DNA of 5,420 bases. Origin: Deltaproteobacteria bacterium. Lineage in GTDB: Bacteria; Desulfobacterota; Desulfarculia; Adiutricales; Adiutricaceae. The stretch spans positions 1 to 5,420 of the forward strand of contig JAITLH010000210.1 in assembly GCA_031277995.1 (NCBI GenBank), written 5' to 3'. The translations under genes and the position numbers were made by a program. Each line of letters starts with the position of its first letter. The stretch's first letter is position 1. The notes under the pieces are model-generated. The model was not told the DNA's origin. It ran no database searches and was given only the letters and a program-made list of their open reading frames with translations. Below, in pieces: positions 1 to 3,784 of the stretch.

Positions 1-295
1 TTGTACATTAATAAATATTATTAATTCATTTTTATTTCCAGAACTATCTAAAACACCGCATAAAACTACAAGATCAGGACGTAATTCTTCAAGATCCCTA
101 TTAAGAAAAATATTTTTCAATATAACTATAGAGCTTCCACTATAACCATAGAGTTGCCCACTATTTGGACATAAGATGAATTAAATAATGATACCAAGAA
201 ATTTTTTAGCTTCATTCCATCATAAAAAGTAAATTTAACAATTTATCAAATGGAAAATGTCTAATATAAACAAAATCAAAATTTGAAGAAGACAT
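1..295 (-). pseudogene. Frame-broken AT-rich remnant, possibly PD-(D/E)XK nuclease/Rpn-like, partial at left edge
   Basis: Three minus-strand reading frames carry protein-like sequence in succession. The first starts at ATG 295-293 (MSSSNFDFVYIRHFPFDKLL...) and ends at TGA 214-212. The second covers about 214-141 (KNFLVSLFNSSYVQIVGNSM). The third runs from 120 to the window edge (LKNIFLNRDLEELRPDLVVL, later NELIIFINVQ). The second break coincides with a near-perfect tandem repeat (121-140 and 141-161): removing the 20-base copy joins frames two and three exactly. The first break needs one lost base, near 240-200. The RPD-x(n)-FINVQ pattern recalls the D...(E)xQ core of PD-(D/E)XK/Rpn-type nucleases, but the match is short and from memory, so the family is tentative. 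No Shine-Dalgarno is visible before ATG 295. The strong AT-richness differs from the rest of the window and suggests foreign origin. A sequencing error could mimic the frameshifts. Confidence 0.4.
121..161. repeat. Imperfect 20/21-base tandem duplication
   Basis: Positions 121-140 (starting TATAACTATAGAG) and 141-161 (starting TATAACCATAGAG) are adjacent near-copies differing by a few substitutions and one length change. The unit of 20 is not a multiple of three, so the extra copy shifts the reading frame of the minus-strand remnant that spans it. Confidence 0.75.
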
Positions 296-480
296 GTATT
301 ATCACACAGTCAATATAAATTAACTTTATATTTATTAATTTTATGACTATATTTTTTAAACCAAGTTATAAAGTTGATTAAACACTAAATTAAGCTTATA
401 CCTTACTCAAATAGTGTTTAGAAAATCGGTTAAGCCTCGGTTTGGCTGTCCAAGACAAAAAAAGTCTCTCTTACGTCTAA
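296..480. other. AT-rich non-coding stretch with a 9-base inverted repeat
   Basis: I see no credible gene here. The DNA is strongly AT-rich to about 420. A perfect inverted repeat, TAAACACTA (379-387) and TAGTGTTTA (412-420) with a 24-base spacer, sits where the AT-rich segment ends. It could be a hairpin or an element boundary; no matching end was found elsewhere in the window. Confidence 0.5.
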
Positions 481-801
481 ACGGTGGTATCTTATGATAG
501 ACGCTCGAATTTCCTCCGCTAGATTAATTTACCTATTTGTCGCCAAAAAGGCAAACCGAATTATTGGCTGGTTTAATTAAATGAGGTTTCTGGGCCGGCC
601 ACTCATCTGGGCCCTAGGTCAAGCCAAAAGGGTTTTGACGAAAATTAATGGCTTAAATCGCGGCCGTCGGTTTACCCAGCCTTTGGCTTGGGCCGACGAC
701 GTTAACCGTTTCGCGGGGCGGGTAAGCAAAATCGCTGGTTTGGCCAAAAATTCCCCCTGGCCATGGGGGCAAGCCTTACTTAAGCGTTTGGGGCCTAAAA
801 C
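481..801. other. Gene-free GC-rich spacer
   Basis: No gene is supported here. The only long open frame (581-859, plus) has no ribosome binding site, encodes a very basic low-complexity product and runs through the terminator hairpin of the neighbouring gene. A short inverted repeat CGTCTA/TAGACG lies at 474-503. The stretch is rich in alternating GGCC and A/T tracts, as in the other gene-free parts of the window. Confidence 0.5.
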
Positions 802-822
802 AAAAAAACCCGGCCGGCCGGG
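797..822 (-). terminator. Rho-independent terminator of the 215-residue HTH gene
   Basis: Read on the minus strand, the perfect palindrome CCCGGCCGGCCGGG (822-809) is followed at once by seven T (808-802), a G and four more T (800-797). It lies about 93 bases after the stop codon. A weaker hairpin, GCCC-AGCC-GGGC followed by CG and seven T (856-836), precedes it and could be a first terminator. On the plus strand the palindrome is also followed by TCG and seven T (826-832), so it may work in both directions. Confidence 0.8.
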
Positions 823-851
823 TCGTTTTTTTAGTAAAAAAACGGCCCGGC
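817..851. repeat. 16-base-arm inverted repeat overlapping the terminator
   Basis: Arms 817-832 (GCCGGGTCG plus seven T) and 836-851 (seven A plus CGGCCCGGC) pair over 16 positions around a 3-base loop, with a single T/G wobble. The hairpin shares bases 817-822 with the CCCGGCCGGCCGGG palindrome, so the two folds exclude each other in one RNA. A separate 6-base stem TTCTTC/GAAGAA lies at 861-878. Confidence 0.7.
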
Positions 852-914
852 TGGGCTAGCTTCTTCCCCCCAGAAGAAAGGTTACCCACCGGGCCGGTTG
901 TCGCCTCCCACGGC

Positions 915-1562
915 TTAGAGGGCGTCTAGTCCCTCGACGGACTTGATCCTGGCCATGGCCTCAAGTTTGCGGGCCTGGGCCTCGAGTTTTCTGGCTTCGG
1001 CCTCCATGATCCTGGCCTCGGCCTCGATATGGCTGGCCATGTCATCGGGATTGGTTGGGCGTTGGGCCTGGGCCTGGGCCATGGGGGTATCGGGGTGGTG
1101 AAAGGCCTCCAAAATCGACTGGGTCAGCGATTCCACGGAGGGGAATTTACTCTCCTTGGCGCCCGAGTCATTGAGTTCGCCGGCGTAGGCCTCAAAGGGT
1201 AAGTTGGAAGTCAAAACGCTTCCGGTTTCCAGTAAGCCCGCCAATATCGCGAGGCCCCTGGGGGCGCGAAGTAAGTTTCTTAGGGCGGCGATTTTGCCTT
1301 CCTCCGCTACCCACAAGGACAGTAAACACAGTTTTCTGGCTACCGGGCCTTGGTGGAAGGCGTTGACGCCGATGTTTTCGTAGCGAAAAATGGAAGAGGG
1401 ACTAACCCCCAAAAGAAGGCTGAAATTGTCAACCGTCAGAGCCAGGCTCTTTCTTACTTTTCTGACTTCCAAGGAAGTGATGGCGATATTCTGGGTGGCC
1501 GGAACGCCGCCGCTCAATACCTCACTTTGATGATCGATGTTTGCTTCTGATAATTGTTTCAT
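915..1562 (-). CDS. XRE-like helix-turn-helix protein with C-terminal heptad repeats
   Basis: A 215-residue probable DNA-binding regulator; its target is unknown. Residues 33-62 look like an XRE/Cro-type helix-turn-helix: VRKVRKSLAL, then TVDNFSLLLGV (helix 2 and turn) and SPSSIFRYEN (recognition helix). QGPVARK (71-77) and a helical region to about 118 follow. Residues 33-118 align without gaps to the 156-residue protein at 2649-3119, with 42 of 86 identical by hand count. The tail is different: a variable segment, then four 7-residue units of form E-A-x-A-R-x-x (180-207), likely one long amphipathic helix or coiled coil for oligomerisation or partner binding. No enzymatic domain, signal peptide or membrane segment is visible. 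The start is the ATG at 1562-1560; GAGGG lies about 11 bases upstream, a weak and somewhat distant ribosome site. The gene stands alone and has a strong terminator. The DNA-binding role is inferred from the motif. Confidence 0.85.
   Translation of the reverse strand: MKQLSEANIDHQSEVLSGGVPATQNIAITSLEVRKVRKSLALTVDNFSLLLGVSPSSIFRYENIGVNAFHQGPVARKLCLLSLWVAEEGKIAALRNLLRAPRGLAILAGLLETGSVLTSNLPFEAYAGELNDSGAKESKFPSVESLTQSILEAFHHPDTPMAQAQAQRPTNPDDMASHIEAEARIMEAEARKLEAQARKLEAMARIKSVEGLDAL
942..1025 (-). repeat. Four 21-base units encoding E-A-x-A-R-x-x
   Basis: This 84-base stretch is exactly four 21-base units inside the HTH gene, encoding EAEARIM, EAEARKL, EAQARKL and EAMARIK. The units share most bases and suggest in-frame tandem duplication, with a copy number that could vary between strains. 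Confidence 0.8.
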
Positions 1563-1640
1563 GGAGAATTTAGCCCTCTATTAAAATATTTTTTGTAAAA
1601 GGTCTATATAAATCAAGTTAGAATCAAATCGAAAATAAAT
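1563..1640 (-). promoter_or_regulatory. Leader and possible promoter of the 215-residue HTH gene
   Basis: On the minus strand TATATA (1610-1605) lies 43 bases before the start codon and could be a -10 box. The hexamer 17 bases further upstream, TTCGAT (1633-1628), is a poor -35, so the promoter is tentative. GAGGG nearer the start is the likely ribosome site. The leader is AT-rich. Confidence 0.3.
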
Positions 1641-1699
1641 ACGAAAAAACAAAGTCGAGTTTTACGATTTGAAGCCTTTTGGGAAGACGATTTATTTAA

Positions 1700-2029
1700 A
1701 AAATCGCCCGCCCAAACCGATTGGCCAAAAAGGACTTTAAAAAAAACGGGTCCGACTGGCCGCTTAACGAAACGTTAAGAAAAGTTGACGAACGCCGTTT
1801 GAGCCGGAAAAATACGCAGGTTAAGCTAAACGGCCAAGGCGGTTTGAATTTCGAAATTCATTATACAGCAATTTCAAAATTTTGACCACATCAATTGATA
1901 GTCCGATCGGTTGATTGACGAGCCGCTTGACCAAGAAAGGGTCATTTTGAAGCCCTGGAGGACCAAATACTCTCTTTTGAGGACAAGGCCAACCATCAAT
2001 TGGCCGATCGGGTAAAGGCGACGGACTAA
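1700..2029 (+). pseudogene. Degraded plus-strand coding remnant, family unknown
   Basis: Protein-like pieces lie in different plus-strand frames. The first (1700-1885) has no ATG and reads through ...NETLRKVDERRLSRKNTQVK... to a TGA. After a short broken stretch, 1902-1946 reads SDRLIDEPLDQERVI. The frame then has to change at the T4 run 1945-1948 to continue as EALEDQILSFEDKANHQLAD... ending at TAA 2027-2029. The last two pieces together form a plausible charged, helical C-terminus of about 40 residues, with codon use like the intact genes here. I cannot name the family; a transposase or integrase tail is only a guess. Chance open frames are the alternative, mainly for the first piece. Confidence 0.3.
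1845..1860. repeat. 16-base perfect palindrome
   Basis: TGAATTTCGAAATTCA is perfectly self-complementary with no spacer. It could be a binding site for a dimeric protein or chance within an AT-rich patch. AATTTC recurs at about 1871-1876. Confidence 0.6.
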
Positions 2030-2240
2030 AACGAATGACCGCTAGGCTGATTTTTGGCCAAAGTTGGGCCCGTCCCGGTTGGGAGGCCGGAAAACCAAGT
2101 TTGGGAACCTTTTTCAGGTCCGAAACGTTGGTTTCTTCCAGCCGCCCGAGGAAAAAACTTGAAAAAAGGAAACTTTAATGATTATGGCCTTGGGGGTGGT
2201 CTCGTTTTTTTTAAAAAAAATTTATTTCGAGATTATTTTG

Positions 2241-2260
2241 GCCCCCTCAAGGGCTTTTTT
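2241..2260 (+). terminator. Weak terminator-like hairpin
   Basis: GCCC (2241-2244), a 6-base loop and GGGC (2251-2254) are followed by six T (2255-2260). The stem is only four pairs, so it would be weak. No intact plus-strand gene ends before it; it may be left from a decayed one. Confidence 0.3.
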
Positions 2261-2265
2261 ATATT

Positions 2266-2477
2266 TTAACCAATCTAAAAAGATCGGGATAGTTAAGGGT
2301 TTCTAAAAAAACTTTTCCAAATATCGATTGTTGGTTATATTGACCGGCTAACTTGGCCGGGTGTGTTAAGGTTCTTTCAAAAGGCTTAACGTCATTGGTA
2401 ACTGGCGAAGCCGAAATTTCATAAAACAAATAAAAACTAAGTGGCCGTTTATCGATTTAAAAAAATCGATTGGTTAA
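2266..2477. repeat. 10-base inverted repeats bounding a 212-base segment
   Basis: TTAACCAATC (2266-2275) and GATTGGTTAA (2468-2477) are perfect inverted copies. The right arm overlaps the ATCGATTT/AAATCGAT hairpin. The flanks show no obvious target-site duplication, so a miniature transposable element is only a possibility. Confidence 0.35.
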
Positions 2478-2544
2478 GGGTTACGCGAAAAACTAAATAT
2501 CGTCCTTAGTTTTCCGGCTATTATCCTGGGTCGGCCCATCCATC

Positions 2545-2623
2545 TGGGGGCGATTTTTTTGGATTTTTTGGGACCGAAATTATCCAAGTCGGCCGAAAAC
2601 ATGGGTTCGTCCAATCGCCCCCA
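2545..2623. repeat. 11-base inverted repeat just past the 156-residue HTH gene
   Basis: TGGGGGCGATT (2545-2555) and AATCGCCCCCA (2613-2623) are perfect inverted copies 57 bases apart. A GGCCG/CGGCC hairpin (2625-2638) lies between them and the stop codon of the gene at 2649. On the minus strand both would fold in the 3' part of that transcript. No T-run follows, so this is not a standard intrinsic terminator. Confidence 0.5.
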
Positions 2624-2648
2624 AGGCCGCTCCCGGCCGACCGCGTTT

Positions 2649-3119
2649 TTAGGCATTGCCAACCACCTGTCCCGGGTCACCGGTAAAGGCCTTGTTTTCG
2701 TCTTCGCTTAGTTCTTTCAAGCTTGAAAGGTGCATGAAGGTCATCACGCTTTCGGTTTGAAGAAGTCCCGAAAGGGTGGCCAAGCCGTTGTCCCGGCCGA
2801 GAAGATTGAGGATGTCTCCCTTGGACTTGGGATCGGCCAACCAGTTGATTAAAAGCCCCATCTTCCTGGCCACGGGCCCCTGGGGATAGTTGGGCAGGCT
2901 GATGTTTTCGTAGCGAATCATGGAAGACAAATTGACGCCCAGAAGGATGGCCATCATGTCCAGGTTAAGGCCCAGGGCTATCCTGGTTCTCCGAACCGCC
3001 TCGTTGGGGATCGAGGCTTCCACGATCTTGTTCCCGACCAAGTCAGACGAGTTCTGAAGGTCAAGTTCATGGAAGGCCAAATAATCCTCGGCGTTTTGAC
3101 TTAGTTGCAGTTTCGGCAT
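2649..3119 (-). CDS. XRE-like helix-turn-helix protein, paralogue of the 915-1562 product
   Basis: A 156-residue probable DNA-binding regulator. The core (42-127) aligns gap-free with residues 33-118 of the 215-residue protein. Shared features are VRR-x-R at the first helix, NLDMMAILLGVNLSSMIRYE (52-71) as helix-turn-helix, QGPVARK (80-86), a Trp at 93, and GLATLSGLLQTESVMT near the end. It stops about 29 residues after the core and lacks the other protein's linker and heptad repeats, so if both bind DNA they may differ in oligomer or partner. The start is the ATG at 3119-3117, with a strong GGAGGA about nine bases upstream. No catalytic, membrane or export signal is visible. It is separated from the OmpA gene by 665 bases and a terminator, so it is probably transcribed on its own. 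Function is inferred from the HTH pattern only; the target is unknown. Confidence 0.85.
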   Translation of the reverse strand: MPKLQLSQNAEDYLAFHELDLQNSSDLVGNKIVEASIPNEAVRRTRIALGLNLDMMAILLGVNLSSMIRYENISLPNYPQGPVARKMGLLINWLADPKSKGDILNLLGRDNGLATLSGLLQTESVMTFMHLSSLKELSEDENKAFTGDPGQVVGNA

Positions 3120-3127
3120 TTTAAAGT

Positions 3128-3136
3128 TTCCTCCAT
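3128..3136 (-). promoter_or_regulatory. Strong ribosome binding site of the 156-residue HTH gene
   Basis: The minus strand reads GATGGAGGAAAC a few bases before the ATG, with about nine bases between GGAGGA and the start codon. This supports the chosen start and is much better than the site of the paralogue. Confidence 0.75.
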
Positions 3137-3156
3137 CAAGGGGATTTGATATTGAG

Positions 3157-3299
3157 GTGATAGTTATCCGATGTTCAGATGACGGCTTTTATGACTCGGT
3201 AAAGTCTTTTGAAATTTTCAATCTATCATCTGCCAGTTCGGTTGACCATTCGCCAACCTCATATTTGAAAGGGTAACACCTATCATTTGAAAGTCAACC
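3157..3299 (-). promoter_or_regulatory. Repeat-bearing upstream region of the 156-residue HTH gene, candidate operators
   Basis: Two exact ATTTGAAAG copies (3263-3271 and 3285-3293) lie 22 bases apart, about two helical turns. They sit between a 7-base inverted pair GGTTGAC (3240-3246) and GTCAACC (3293-3299). A near-palindrome TTGAAA-T-TTTCAA lies at 3209-3221, and CTATCA occurs at 3223-3228, 3280-3285 and inverted at 3158-3163. TTGACT on the minus strand (3298-3293) resembles a -35 box, but no good -10 follows at normal spacing. The pattern fits a control region, perhaps for autoregulation; this is inference. Confidence 0.4.
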
Positions 3300-3623
3300 C
3301 CTTTTTTTTGAGAATTTTTAAAAAATTTTCTTTCATTTCAATAACACACTGTTTATTCTAAATATATTTTTTTGCCCCAACCCAAAAAAAATTTCGACCC
3401 GGCCCCCTTACGGAGATTTGATCTCAATAAAGACCCTCTTCTATAGGTTACGATACCTATTTTAGATGGACGCGACCCTTTCCTCCCCTCGCCCGTTCCC
3501 AAAACTTCAATTTGAGCCCAGACCCGGACCATTTTCTCCGAATTGGAACTTCCCAGCCCTCTTAATTGACATATTTGCCACCCCCCGGCCCAATACTCTC
3601 AATTGATAGTTTTAGGGCCAATT

Positions 3624-3647
3624 CCCGCCCCACCCCCATAACCACCC
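3624..3647 (-). other. G-quadruplex motif
   Basis: On the minus strand four G runs (3, 5, 4 and 3) are separated by loops of 7, 1 and 1 bases, which meets the usual G3+N1-7 pattern. It lies downstream of the OmpA gene terminator. Whether it folds is not shown. Confidence 0.5.
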
Positions 3648-3655
3648 TCGCGATT

Positions 3656-3689
3656 GACGGCTTTTTTCCCTCAGGCCAAAAAAGCCGTC
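3656..3689. repeat. Perfect 12-base inverted repeat with 10-base loop
   Basis: GACGGCTTTTTT (3656-3667) and AAAAAAGCCGTC (3678-3689) are exact inverted copies. The T-run is inside the stem rather than after it, so it is not an ordinary intrinsic terminator. It lies about 30 bases past the OmpA gene terminator and could protect or process a read-through 3' end. Confidence 0.7.
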
Positions 3690-3720
3690 CCCCCCAAAAA
3701 ACAACCCCTGAAAACCGCCC

Positions 3721-3755
3721 AAAAAAAACCGCCCGGGGCCGGGGGCCGAGGGCGG
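3721..3755 (-). terminator. Rho-independent terminator of the OmpA-family gene
   Basis: On the minus strand CCGCCC (3755-3750) pairs with GGGCGG (3734-3729), with a GC-rich loop that may pair further. Eight T (3728-3721) follow at once. It starts 30 bases after the stop codon. Confidence 0.8.
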
Positions 3756-3784
3756 AAAAAAACTGGGGGTATTTTCGAGGGGGG

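Larger units (their letters stand above)
1641..2648. other. Gene-free region between the two HTH paralogues
   Basis: No intact gene is supported in this kilobase. It holds a degraded plus-strand coding remnant (1700-2029), a 16-base palindrome (1845-1860), a weak plus-strand terminator-like hairpin (2241-2260), a T8/A8 tract flanked by TCTCG/CGAGA (2200-2232), small hairpins GTTAAG/CTTAAC (2365-2390) and ATCGATTT/AAATCGAT (2451-2470), and an 11-base inverted repeat (2545-2623). Open frames at 2054-2269 (plus) and 2474-2680 (minus) use non-ATG starts, encode basic low-complexity products and resemble nothing I know. Confidence 0.55.
3300..3720. other. Gene-free, C-rich (G-poor) spacer
   Basis: No gene is supported. 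The first part is AT-rich, with a near-palindrome at 3310-3330. From about 3370 the plus strand is markedly C-rich and G-poor. It contains small hairpins GAGAT-TTG-ATCTC (3413-3425) and ATAGGT-TACGAT-ACCTAT (3443-3460), a G-quadruplex motif on the minus strand (3624-3647) and a 12-base inverted repeat (3656-3689). The plus-strand open frame from 3566 runs into the OmpA gene antisense and is a shadow. Confidence 0.5.

Noticed and set aside
581..859. 92-codon plus-strand open frame
   Set aside because: No ribosome site, very basic low-complexity product, no recognised motif, and it reads through the terminator hairpins of the minus-strand gene.
1350..1550. 66-codon plus-strand open frame
   Set aside because: Lies wholly antisense inside the 215-residue HTH gene, which is supported by its paralogue.
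2054..2269. 71-codon plus-strand open frame
   Set aside because: TTG start, no ribosome site, ends in poly-T-derived Phe runs, and it spans a terminator-like hairpin.
2474..2680. 68-codon minus-strand open frame
   Set aside because: GTG start inside the end of the 156-residue HTH gene, no ribosome site, basic low-complexity product.
915..3119. HTH proteins as antitoxins of toxin-antitoxin pairs
   Set aside because: No small adjacent partner gene on either side; both stand alone with large gene-free flanks.
3411..3475. Two hairpins close together, considered as a tRNA or small RNA
   Set aside because: No cloverleaf, no T-loop consensus and no CCA end; only two small stems, so no RNA gene is called.
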